A stretch of 64,000 nt of DNA from Litoditis marina (lineage: Eukaryota; Nematoda; Chromadorea; Rhabditida; Rhabditidae), in the NCBI GenBank assembly GCA_964036275.1, contig OZ038440.1:7353690-7417689 (forward strand), in the 5' to 3' direction. Below, piece after piece: positions 11,601 through 21,498 of this stretch. A program made the translations under genes and the position numbers. Numbering within the stretch: position 1 is the stretch's first letter; every line of letters begins with the position of its first letter. Under the pieces are notes generated by a model. It made no database searches. It was not told the origin of the DNA and was given only the letters and a program-made list of their open reading frames with translations.

Positions 11601-14600
11601 AGATAATAAAGAGCATTCCTAAATGTAGAAGTATAGTCAGTGCAAAATTTATAGATTTCTGTCTCTTGCCGGAACCGAACCTGCGAGCCTGCGAAGCAGG
11701 GCGCTAACCACTGCGCCATTAGAGCACATAACTGCAAAGCTTTGGAATCGAAGGCAAGTGTGCGTACACAGCGGAAAGTGAGATACACAGTACCCTACCG
11801 CCTTTCCGTTGGCGACGACCATCAAACTGGTACATTACCCACATTGAGTGTGCTCATGGAAAAAAATTACCACTCTTGAGTTGTAGTTTGATTTTTAGTC
11901 ATAAGGCAACGAGATCAAACTACAAATACAGACATCGATTTGCGCAAAATATAGAAAATTCATAATGCAATTTTGACGAAAAAAACATACGTCATATCCA
12001 TGTCGAATCCCTCTTGGTTGTAGAGATTGGCTCGCATTTTTCTGATGACGACTCCGTTGTATTTTCCTTTGTCGAAGAAGTATCCACGGATGACCAATTC
12101 AGATGAATCCTTCTCAGAGAACGGATTCGTCCATTTTCTGGAAAATCTCGGATAAGCTTCAATTACATACAAAGCTCGCGAGCGAACGTTTCTTACACAT
12201 GAAATATTGTAAGCATGTGATGATAAAAGGAGACAAAATAGTCACTAGCGTGGCACGTGACTATTTATAACAGTTCAAATCGCTGAAGGAAAGTCTTTAC
12301 GGCCTAGTTATTAGTATCTACAACACATTATTCAATGTTCCATTAATTATCTAGTTTACAATTGAGCATTTGAGATTTTTCAAAATAGCTACCTGCCATA
12401 AAATTTGGACATGTCGGTGTTGGTACTGAGAATGAGCGGCATACTGGGATGTTGATGTCCAGGACACTTTGAATTAACTGGAAAACAAAACACAAAATTT
12501 GTGAATAAAACATAATATGCTGACAACCTCAACTTTACATACACACTTTCTAGGAACAATTGAAAATTTCTACCAGGACATCTATGAAACCCCTCTAAAC
12601 ATAAACAATCCAGTGAAAACCGACAATCAATAGGCATGTCTTCTAATGACGCTACCTGTTTGAATACCTCGAGAAATAAAGTCTGCTTAGTTTGTAACAT
12701 AGTGGTAATTCGGTTTCTAAACGAATAAACTTCAGAACTCCAAAAAATCAACGACTTACCGATAACCGGAAGTGGACCTCTGGCGGAATTCCGGTTCGCA
12801 ATTGCTTCAACGGTCAGCAGTATTTTCAGTTGTTTCTTGCCCATGGTTGGCAGAAGATGATCTGGAAAAAGAACTTGAACAAAATCGTCATCAGTTCTAT
12901 AAAAAATATTCGGCGCGTTTTTACTACTGTAGCGGCTTCGACGAGAGACTACGCAGATCAGAGAGCTGCAGACTCTCTGCGGTCTTATGTCCACTTATTT
13001 TCGTAAATTCTATTAGCGAAGAAATGGCGCAAACAGTCATGAATAGATAATTTTCGCCAAGATATTATATGAAAAGTAGAGCTGATGAGAAAATCCAAAC
13101 TCACGATGATAGTAGTCCAGCAGACATTCGATGCTGGAGAACTCGTTGCCCGGGGCCAACAGAAAACGTCCTTGTCTGAAAAAGAATCATAAATGATAAA
13201 TATTAGACTGAAATATCAATTTTTTTCTCAGCAACGCGGACTCACTCTCAGCTCAATAAAGTTCAACTTGAATTTCCGGAAAAAAGAAAGTGAATTTCCG
13301 GAAGAAATTTTTCACGTGAAGATTCCGGAAAGCAGAATTGGAATGAACTACAAACTCACGCAGATCGTTTGATCGTGAAGAAGATCACTGGACAGGGGGG
13401 ACCTGGCGGCGGGTTGGGCAAAACGTCGTTCGTCAGTTCACGCTCCTGCAAACACGTTGTTGACCAACAATGTTGAAATGGGTGAAAGTGTAGACAAACA
13501 GAAAACAAGATCAGAGACAATGCATTTGTTGACAAACAGTGTTGATTAAAATTCCATTCTAACTGATAGTTGAAATCATAATTCACTAGAAATCAATGAA
13601 AATTTTTTTTCCTTCACCCAATTCTTTCATCGGTCAGGTCAGGTCAGGTTTGGTGAATGTGTTTATCCCGTACTACTTTTTGCTAACGTTCACAACCTAA
13701 CCACTGCAAGCAATCCCCCCTTGTCTAACCTTGAACTTCTCTCCGAATCGTGCATTGAAGTACGCGGTCTCTCTCCATTCGTACATCATCTGCTGTTCAT
13801 CTCCGGACATCGAGCGGACCGCCAGACAGAAAGGAGGCCACAGATTACCCGTTCTGGAAAACAAGACAATTCGATTATGATCAATTTGTGTAGTTTTTGT
13901 AGTTTAACTTGTTGATTCAACAGCGTGAAACACGAACTTCGCTTTGAATGCATTTAAAGCACTTCATGGACATAGCACAAATAAAAAGCTGGCCGTATTT
14001 GAAAGCTTGTCCAACAACCCCTCATCATAATTCTATTGCGGACTATCATTAAAAAGTTTTACAACTCAGCACACAACAGAAACAGATGCAAAAACAGATT
14101 TCTGCAAAGGTCATAGTTTTCTGGTTGAATAAAACATTAGGAAAAGTGGACTAACTCAGTAACTAAGTAGATAACTTAGGTGGTTAGGTGGTAAAAATGT
14201 AAGAGAAGTGAACATACTCGGGTTCCCACTCCGGTGGCTGGCAGACACAGAACTGACCCATCAGGCTGTCACAGTTCATGAGAATGGTACCAGCTTCGAC
14301 GGGGGAGATACGACCGGCCCACCAACTGAAGAAGGAGAATTGAGAAATGTTCATAGAACCCGGGAAGAGAAGAAAGATAGAAGGAGAGAGAGAAAGAGCG
14401 TGAGTGAGAAGGAGATAGAGGAAGAGCGGAAAGAGGGTGTGAATGACACATAGAGATTAAGAAGAGAGAGAGAATCATAGAGAATGGGGAGAGTAGACGG
14501 AACTTAGTTGAGAGAAATAGAAAGAGAGAGAGGGAAAGAGAGAGAGAGAGGAAGAGAGAGGTCCTCACCGTGCTTTGCCCAAATGAGCGGCGTACTTGAA

Positions 14601-16211
14601 ACGACGAGCAATGTCCTTGTCGATTTCATCCATCAGACTACTGGAAAAGGAGAAGAATTATGGAATTAAATGAAATTTTCAGGAAGAAATTGTTCATTTT
14701 CTCGTTTTGTGCAGAAATTGGTCTGGTTAAAGTTTGGGGCTAGAGATCTCCGGGCCCTTTAAGCGAGCCTATACGTTGTGTGTTTGCTCTACTCCGCTGT
14801 ATTTGTAGTTTGATCTAGTTGTTCCCGGTCTAAACTCGTGAATTATGGCGTTTTCTGAGATCCAACTACAGCGAATATTCGATCAATTCATCCGAAAATA
14901 GTACCTCTCTGGTTTCGGCTCGAGATAAGCAATTGGGACAGGTCCATCTTCGGTTTGCACCAAGTCCTTCACGTCTCCAGCTGCGGTGGTCAATCTGAAT
15001 TGAGAATCTATTAAACAATATTTTCCCGGTAGGGCGGTGGTGCAGAGAAGAAAATTAATATGGACCTGCTCAAGAGAAATAGAACTAGATAATCACAGTT
15101 TTCGTTCCAACCAACAAAGCTAATTAGCATACGGTTGACAATTGACATGTTTAGTCTGTTCTGAGGCGCGCGCAACGTTATGTTAATGTACCCCGAGGTA
15201 TCTAAACTGGCTTTCCTCACAGTTCCACTCCAATAGAGTTGAACATTTACCTATACATTACTTTCTGAGTTGAGTAATAGGTAATATGGACAACGGAATA
15301 TTTCTGCACACGCCTAAAACAAATGAGGAACAAACAAAAAAGAAGCTCAAAATGTTCAATATGAAATATCCTCACGCTGGTACGACGGAGTTCACAGTGA
15401 TAACGGTATTCGCAGTCGAGATTTTCTTCAGACCAGGTTTATTCAGGGGCCAACGAACCTGGAAATACAGTAATTAGAAAGCAATTAATGTATACAACAT
15501 TCTATCAAAACTGCTCTTAATGTAAACCCCCACAAGCTTCGGAAACTAATACTAAAAAGTTAACTATTTACTATTTTCTATTTCTCGTTGGTTGTGCAGC
15601 TTTGTAGTTCTGAGTACGTATGCTAGATGATCCCGGCACCTCCATCCCATCCTGCGTCTCTCGCTCTCACTGTTCTTGTCTCTTACATCCCGGCGGGATG
15701 TAAGAGCAAAGAAATAGCGTATGTTTGGGGAGACGCAGGATGAGATGAAGGTGCCGGGATCTTCTAGCATACGTACTCTGGAGAGAAGAACAAAGAAAAG
15801 CACACAGGAAAGAGAAACGTTAGCGAATAAGAGCTCAAACAGCTAGGTATTACCATATGGTTTGGTTGGAATTATGCAAAAACAATAAATACTATCAATC
15901 ATGAGTTGCACAGCTCTCATAGTATACAAACCGTACACAGTTTGCCATAAGTTATGAATTTTATATAATCATTAGTGGCTAAGTAATTAGTTCTACAGTA
16001 TCAGTACAGTTAAACACTTCTACAGTATATTGATGAGAATGGGAATAGAAACTGTGATTGAATGAAATTCTACCCCTATTCTTGGTCCGAATCCCAACTA
16101 AACAACTGTACCAACCTTCCACTGTCTGTCTTCTAACTGTGCTTCTTGGGGGTTCCCATATGCATCCTCTGAGTTGGCGGAAGGCTCCTTGTTCTTCGAT
16201 TTGGATGGCAT
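8635..16211 (-). CDS. SH3-like/SH2/pseudokinase protein, copy A (654 aa)
   Basis: Exons 5' to 3' on minus: 16116-16211, 15376-15458, 14905-14994, 14569-14640, 14218-14325, 13730-13853, 13360-13445, 13105-13175, 12760-12861, 12393-12477, 11991-12137, 11525-11593, 11342-11411, 10907-11029, 10483-10629, 10154-10276, 9938-9999, 9537-9645, 9199-9273, 8944-9021, 8635-8679. Total 1,965 nt, all phases consistent. An SH3-like stretch ends PVPIAYLEP near residue 80. The SH2 domain begins WWAGRISPVEAG near 117 and ends SSIECLLDYY; its FLVR strand reads FCVC, so the phosphotyrosine-binding Arg is Cys. Kinase-like domain: the VAIK position reads VVIR, the catalytic loop HRHLRGSNV (HRD Asp to His), the DFG position DFM; WAPE and the DxWxFG helix are kept. 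The domain order resembles Src/Csk-type kinases. It is inferred to be a scaffolding or regulatory pseudokinase. The C-terminal tail is Lys-rich. B and C may add a 27-nt micro-exon whose A equivalent starts with a stop. Confidence 0.85.
10374..10441. repeat. Short inverted-repeat element (TGTAGTTTGATC family), intron of copy A
   Basis: Ends TTGTACTTTGATG and GAGATCAAACTAC are inverted repeats around a core containing CGTGAATTAT. The same ends and core recur at 14804-14870, and the ends alone at 11881-11925. It is intronic and shared with copies B and C, so it is older than the duplication. Confidence 0.6.
11637..11823 (-). mobile_element. tRNA-derived SINE, copy 2 (absent from copies B and C)
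   Basis: On the minus strand it reads GGCGCAGTGGTTAGCGC (A box), GGTTCGGTTCC (B box) and then AAGAGACAGAAAT, matching 2574-2770. It lies in the intron between kinase-gene exons 11991-12137 and 11525-11593. The same intron in copy B (43424-43660) lacks it and runs directly through AATAGTAGTAGTATC, so the insertion postdates the A/B split. Confidence 0.8.
11881..11925. repeat. Short inverted-repeat element (TGTAGTTTGATC family), 45 bp
   Basis: TTGTAGTTTGAT at one end and GAGATCAAACTACAA at the other, about 20 bp apart. Retained in copies B (43552-43597) and C. Confidence 0.6.
14380..14560. repeat. GA-rich microsatellite in intron, copy A
   Basis: Imperfect (GA)n with GAAG and GAGAA interruptions between exons 14569-14640 and 14218-14325. 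The matching tracts in B (48270-48490) and C (61195-61416) are longer and differ by 4 bp between B and C. Reading frames through this tract are low-complexity artefacts. Confidence 0.85.
14804..14870. repeat. Short inverted-repeat element (TGTAGTTTGATC family)
   Basis: Starts TTGTAGTTTGATCT and ends GAGATCCAACTACA, with CGTGAATTAT in the middle as in the 10374 element. It is intronic and retained in B and C. Confidence 0.65.
15615..15775. repeat. Foldback element in intron 1, copy A
   Basis: Same 161-bp near-palindrome as at 115-275, with a few substitutions. The inner hairpin loop is CCGGCGG rather than CCGGCGC. Confidence 0.8.
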
Positions 16212-16479
16212 TCGGCCTTCTTTGGCGGTCGACGAGCGAAGAATGAAGAAAAACTGAACGGATTCAGTAGCTGACGTGGACGGAGACGCGTTTAGCCCGG
16301 TAAACAGTTCCTGTCAGACCTACGTGTAGACGTTTTCCTCGTTTTTCTCGTTTTTCTTCGATTTGTCAGGTAGGCAGTTTCAACGTGGTTAACAGGAATG
16401 TGGAAAACGAGGAAAAACGAGTTTTCCTACCACGAAAACTGGACTACTCGATTGAAGAGAGTATCGAATATCTTTCTGA
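16212..16479 (-). promoter_or_regulatory. Probable 5' flank/promoter of copy A
   Basis: Sequence upstream of the copy A start codon, conserved in B and C. It contains an inverted repeat between about 16332 and 16430 (CGTTTTCCTCGTTTTTC against GAAAAACGAGGAAAAC-type arms) spaced by about 50 bp. No TATA box or transcription start can be asserted from sequence alone. In B and C this same block is duplicated further upstream. Confidence 0.4.
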
Positions 16480-17418
16480 CAAGGAAGGTCGCCGGCGGCT
16501 AAAGCCGCCTCCGCCTCCCTTGTTTTTATTCCGGGCTGGCGAGAGTTTCCTGGTCCTGTTTTTTTTTGAAAATGGACCGCGAAAGCTCTTCTTAACAGTG
16601 CGAGACCTCTCCAGAGCGCGAGTCCTCTTTTCAACATTGAGCGCGAAACTTATCTCTAACATAGAACGCGAAACTTCTCTCTAACATAGAACGCGAAACT
16701 TCTCCCCAACATAGAACGCGAAACTTCTCCCTAACATAGAACGCGAAACTTCTCCCTAACATAGAACGCGAAACTTCTCCCTAACATAGAACGCAAAACT
16801 TCTCCCTAACATAGAACGCCAAACTTCTCCCTAACATAGAACGCCAAACTTCTCCCTAACATAGAACGCCAAACTTCTCTCTAACATAGAACGCGAAACT
16901 TCTCCCTAACATAGAACGCGAAACTTCTCCCAAACATAGAACGCGAAACTTCTCCCTAACATAGAACGCGAAACTTCTCCTTAACATAGAACGCGAAACT
17001 TCTCCTTAACATAGAACGCGAAACTTCTCCCTAACATAGAACGCCAAACTTCTCCCTAACATAGAACGCGAAACTTCTCCCTAACATAGAACGCGAAACT
17101 TCTCCCTAACATAGAACGCGAAACTTCTCCCTAACATAGAGCGCGTTTTGCTGTAATAGGGCGCGGGAGTTTCCTTTATCATAGGGTGCGGAAGTTCCTC
17201 TTAACATAGAGGCAAAGGTTCTATCTACTATACGCTAGGGTTTTCTCTAAAAAAAATATGATCCACCCTTCCCACACTACTGCCAATGAGAAATGAAAAG
17301 CATACAGCTCACGTTCGCTCACGGCTTTTCTCAGTTTTCAACAAAGAGTGCATTTGCTTCATTTGCTTCTCTCTTTTTCGACTAAAAGTGCACGATTTAG
17401 GTTTCAGACATACATACA
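16480..17418 (-). mobile_element. Non-autonomous Helitron, 3' member of a tandem pair
   Basis: Read on minus, the 3' end is the hairpin GGCGGCTTTAGCCGCC, about 10 nt later CTTG, followed by host T (TCAGAAAG), which is the Helitron 3' signature. It carries about 20 copies of a 25-bp minisatellite (16640-17150). It begins abruptly at 17418, lacking the first about 25 nt present in its partner, and abuts the partner's CTTG end. No Rep/helicase is seen. Confidence 0.75.
16640..17150. repeat. 25-bp minisatellite, Helitron-internal
   Basis: Unit of the type CGCGAAACTTCTCCCTAACA plus TAGAA, period exactly 25 bp, about 20 copies with scattered substitutions. The same unit occurs at 17560-17945 and, in reverse orientation, at 46190-47880 and 59108-60804. 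Confidence 0.9.
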
Positions 17419-18182
17419 CAAGGAAGGTCGCCGGCGGCTAAAGCCGCCTCCGCCTCCCTTGTTTTTATTCCGGGCTGGCGAGAGTTTCCTGGTCCTGTTT
17501 TTTTCTGAACATGGACCGCGAAAGCTCTCCTTAACAGTGCGACACCTCTCCAGAAAGCGAGTCCTCTCTTTATCATTGAATGCGGGACCTTTCTCTTACA
17601 TAGAGCGCAAGACCTCTCTCTAACATAGAGCGCGAAACCTCTCCTTACCATAGAGCGCGAAAGTTCTCCCTAACATAGAGAGCGGAATTTCTTCCTTACC
17701 ATAGAGCGCGAAACTTCTCCCTAACATAGAACGCGAAACTTCTCCCTAACATAGAGCGCGAAACTTCTCCCTAACATATAGCGTGAAACTTCTTCCTAAC
17801 ATAGAGCGCGAAACTTCTCCCTAACATATAGCGCGAAACTTCTTCCTAACATAGAGCGCGAAACTTCTCCCTAACATAGAGCGTGAAATTTCTTCCTAAC
17901 ATATAGCGCGAAACTTCTCCTTAAGAGCGTGAAACTTCTCCCTAACACTACGCTACGCTAGCGCTACGCTACGCTAGCGTTTTCTCTAAAAAAAAGTATG
18001 ATCCACCCTTCCCACACTACTGCCAATGAGAAATGAAAAGCATACAGCTCACGTTCGCTCACGGCTTTTCTCAGTTTTCAACAAAAAGTGCATTTGCTTC
18101 ATTTGCTTCTCTCTTTTTCGACTAAAAGTGCACGATCTAGGTTTCAGACATACATACCAAGCAGGCGAATTATAGAAAGGGA
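17419..18182 (-). mobile_element. Non-autonomous Helitron, 5' member of a tandem pair
   Basis: On minus it starts TCCCTTTCTATAATTCGCC immediately after a host A and ends with the GGCGGCTTTAGCCGCC hairpin plus CTTG at 17419. The host site in copy B (CTTTCTGATCTAAAAC, about 50890) shows insertion of the whole 16480-18182 block between A and T with no target duplication, as expected for Helitrons. Minisatellite units at 17560-17945 are more diverged than in the partner copy. A cluster of GCTACGCTAGC-type palindromes follows near 17945-17980. Confidence 0.75.
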
Positions 18183-18238
18183 TCTAAAACAACCGCAAAA
18201 TATGTTTCAGTTTGAAGTTGATGTTTTAACTGTAGATT

Positions 18239-19064
18239 ATACCTCCGTTTCACTACGGCATAAACTAAATTTCGAACAATTTAGGCGTGAAAGGCTTCAT
18301 TGGCGTGAAAGGCTTCATTCAACAACAGTGTGCAACAACATACAATCAATGACAATTCGATGATCCGAAACTTTACAAAACATATACAAACATTGGGATG
18401 TATAAACAACAATACAAGTCAAAGAAGGAACAAAGAATAGTGAATGGGACAGGGAAGTGAGAGAGAGAGAGAGGGAGAGGGAGAAAGAGCAAATAAGAGA
18501 TCAAAATCTCTGAAAAAAACTGAAAACTAGGGAAATCCTATCCAGTTTGTCCAGAACTAACCTAGCAATCACTTGAAGACGGATCATCGAATTCCAACGT
18601 TAGCTTGCGAAATTCCAACATTAAACCAGGTGCGCGAAATAGCATCACCATTGATATTAATTTTGTGCGGTTATTCTCAGTAATAAGAAAGTGTAGGCTC
18701 TGGCTCACGTATGCAATATGAATGGGTCAACTTTGTTAAGCTTGAGAGGGGCCTTGTAATCAGGCTATGCTATTCTGGTGAGCTATCTAATAATCTCAAA
18801 TCTAGCGCCCGACGTTTGTACCTATACTGTTTCCTTAGCAGGAAGTTCCAGGTGTGCGTCCAAGCCCCTTCTACCATTATCTATCTACATTGGGGGAGGG
18901 TGGGCGGGACATAACACACACTGTTGACGAAAAACCTGGATAAAGAAAAGCTCGCTTGGAAACTCGCTAGTTCAGTTCCACGACTGAACTTCAGGGTCTC
19001 CGTGGCGAGACCCTTAAGGCTCATTCAGCCTTCTTCACACTTACTAAACTGTTCGAAATAACAC
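18239..19064. mobile_element. Tandem non-coding element, monomer 0 (short form)
   Basis: Begins ATACCTCCGTTTCACTACGG like monomers 1 and 2, but after about 80 bp switches to unrelated internal sequence (18310-18908) with a GA-rich patch. It ends with the same 156-bp hairpin module as the others. It appears to be an internally deleted or rearranged unit at the left edge of the array. Confidence 0.65.
18909..19064 (+). repeat. 156-bp three-hairpin module, copy 1
   Basis: Three consecutive perfect stems on the plus strand: AGTTCAG/CTGAACT (18969-18990), GGGTCTC/GAGACCC (18994-19013) and AAGGCT/AGCCTT (19016-19032). The module ends GTTCGAAATAACAC. Copies 2 and 3 are at 21985-22140 and 25061-25216. 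The hairpins suggest a selected RNA or single-stranded DNA structure. No coding potential is seen. Confidence 0.8.
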
Positions 19065-21054
19065 TTATACCTCCGTTTCACTACGGCATAAACTAAATTT
19101 CGAACAATTTAGGCGTGAAAGGCTTCATTGGACTACAAAGCCGGGGGGCTACAGAAAAGTGGAAGAGCGGTCTATTTAGTGCGTGGCAAGACAACCCTTT
19201 GCCAACGTTAGAACTAAGATGAACGGGTTTCCTTTCTGAAGTATGAAAGGCCCTGTATACGTTGTCGAACGCCAAGTTTTATACTCGATACCGTTACGAA
19301 GCAATGAATGAGGAAAGCGGAAAAAGTCACTATGTGGTTGAGGAACGAGAACTATATTGCGCGATCATCGCTCAGAAAAGTCGCCATTTGCTGACACATG
19401 TTCTTCCACTTTTGGGAATACGTAACGAACGATATAGTAATAAAAATTAAAGCCTCTAGCTGGAACTAAAGTCCTAATCGGCCGGGGTAAGTAGGATGAC
19501 TTCTCATCGTCCTTAACCATCTCTTTCAGTCTTGCAGGTGACGAACTTCGATCTTCTAGATCTGGGGCCTGAAATAAATTCCTATCATTTCCCAATAAGT
19601 TCATGATCATAACTTCGCGATACAGGTACATAGGAAAGATCTTCCGTGACAAAATAGGAACAATGCGAGATTACTCAAACCAACTGCACCACCATGATCG
19701 ACAGAAAGCCTCTATTCTTGAAACTACAAAAAAAATCTCCAGAGGTGAAAATACCATTAAGGAATCATCGAACTACATTGAACGTGTGCGCCTGAGTCAG
19801 GCAAGAAGGTAATTTAATATCTAAACGGTTGGTCTGTAACCGGAACAGCTACTGAGGATACTGATAAAACTTTGGCTCAAATAGAATGAACATTTTGAAC
19901 CCTCAAAGTCCGACTCCTTTTCACCCATTGAGGGGAATTAACCAATTTGGTTTGAAATACAAAAATTCTCCAAATTTATCGAAGATGGATTCCTTGTCCT
20001 TCACGTAGAACATTTGGGTGTTGCAAATGCAAGGCTCTTCACTGAATTTCGATTTTCAGAACGGTAGACCAAAAACTGACACTTATCGTAGAGATCAACA
20101 TATAAAATGCAAAGAACGTTATGCTAGACCAGGTCTATATCATGCCACCTATTTAGATCTATTTTAGATAAAGGGTGTTGAAAAGAATAAGAAATTAAAA
20201 GATTGAAACAATTACTCTCGTGGAGACCCTCACTGTACTTGCTGACGATGCATTATATCCGACGGAGCACTACTCCAACTTCCATGATAAACCCAAATTT
20301 GACGTTACCACAATCCACAACCACACCGGATCCGGATAAAGGGTGCGATATCCCAATTAGTGCCCCCCTTGACTCGAAACGAAAACTTGACAAAAATATA
20401 CGTATACGAACGAATCTACTGCTCTCCGCTAGTTTATCTTCTAACGGCATAATTAGTGAAATCGATAAACATATGTATAAAACACGATGTTTCGAAACAG
20501 ACATCAAAACGAGTGGTTAACTTTAGACGATTGCGTGACCCTAGATGTCTTCGACCCTCGAGTGAGCACAGAAAATTTGCGATTCCCCGATCTGAACTGA
20601 ACGCGTATACCTAAAGGACAGTACATTCGAACCTTATCCTGTCAAGACTTGGAACCATGGTTGGTGCGGGGTGCCTACGTACAATCAACACTGACTGATG
20701 CTCACTTTTGTCATTTTTCTATGGACACATATGAGAAGCCATAATCGGCGACAAGGATAGTAGATACTATAAATTTTTCGCGTTTTCCGGTCCAACGTAC
20801 TAACTTTTCGGCGCTGGGTGCTGCTATGCCTACTTTTCTCGACCTCATTTGAAACAGTTTTACATATGGTTTCGAGAACCGATCAATTCTAGATTAAAAT
20901 TTAAAGAAATTGGTTCAAATAATCAAATGACGAGACTTTGCATTTAACAGAACCCCCCACAAAGTGTCTCAATCCCAAAGAGATAAATCGGCACCGAGGG
21001 CCGAGAAAACAGAAGTCACAAGTCATCAAAAGCCATGATAATTTTCTAGAAACA

Positions 21055-21210
21055 GGCGTCGAGAGCCAAAATCACTACCAGAAAAGGCGTCGAGAGCCAT
21101 ATTTAACTACCAGAAAAAGTCTCGAGAAACATTATAACTACAAGTAATAGGCTTCGAGAGCCCTAACGTGGCATCGAGAGCCCCAATGTGGCATCGAGAG
21201 CCAATATTAA
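21055..21210 (+). repeat. Cluster of GGC-N-TCGAGA-GCC mini-hairpins
   Basis: Five units reading GGC[G/T/A]TCGAGAGCC, each able to form a 3-bp stem, spaced irregularly by 12-40 bp, plus degenerate TCTCGAGAAAC and GCACCGAGGGCCGAGA relatives. Repeated in monomer 2 at +3076. Confidence 0.6.
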
Positions 21211-21327
21211 AACCGTACATAGCGAGTACCAAACGACAAATTGAACTATCCGTTATGTGCATATATGGCACTTTATCAAAACACAACCATCTGCCTCGCC
21301 AGGGGTCTCGGGAAACGCACCTTTACC

Positions 21328-21498
21328 CATACCCCAGTAAAGTTGTCTGAAAAGTCAGAACAAATAGAAAAACGGACTACTTTTTCGCCGAAAAGAAGAC
21401 AATCGGTCTACTTTTGATGAAAAAATCATAATTTTTCACTTGTTTACATACGAAAACGGACTAATTTTTGTCACTTAGTCAGACCTTACTGGTGTTTG
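21328..21498. mobile_element. hAT-like MITE, 171 bp, with 8-bp target duplication
   Basis: Flanked by the 8-bp direct repeat CCTTTACC (21320-21327 and 21499-21506). Terminal inverted repeats are CATACCCCAGTAAAGTTGTC and the complement of GACCTTACTGGTGTTTG. An 8-bp duplication and ends starting CA fit the hAT superfamily. Copied with the array to 24404-24574. The ends resemble those of the 37515-39352 element. Confidence 0.65.

Noticed and set aside
14269..14568. Ser/Leu-rich minus-strand frames over GA tracts
   Set aside because: Low-complexity translation of (TC)n in an intron overlapping true exons in another frame.
8635..16211. JAK-like (FERM-SH2-pseudokinase) reading of the gene
   Set aside because: The N-terminal exons are too short for a FERM domain and only one kinase-like domain is present; SH3-like plus SH2 plus one kinase domain fits better.
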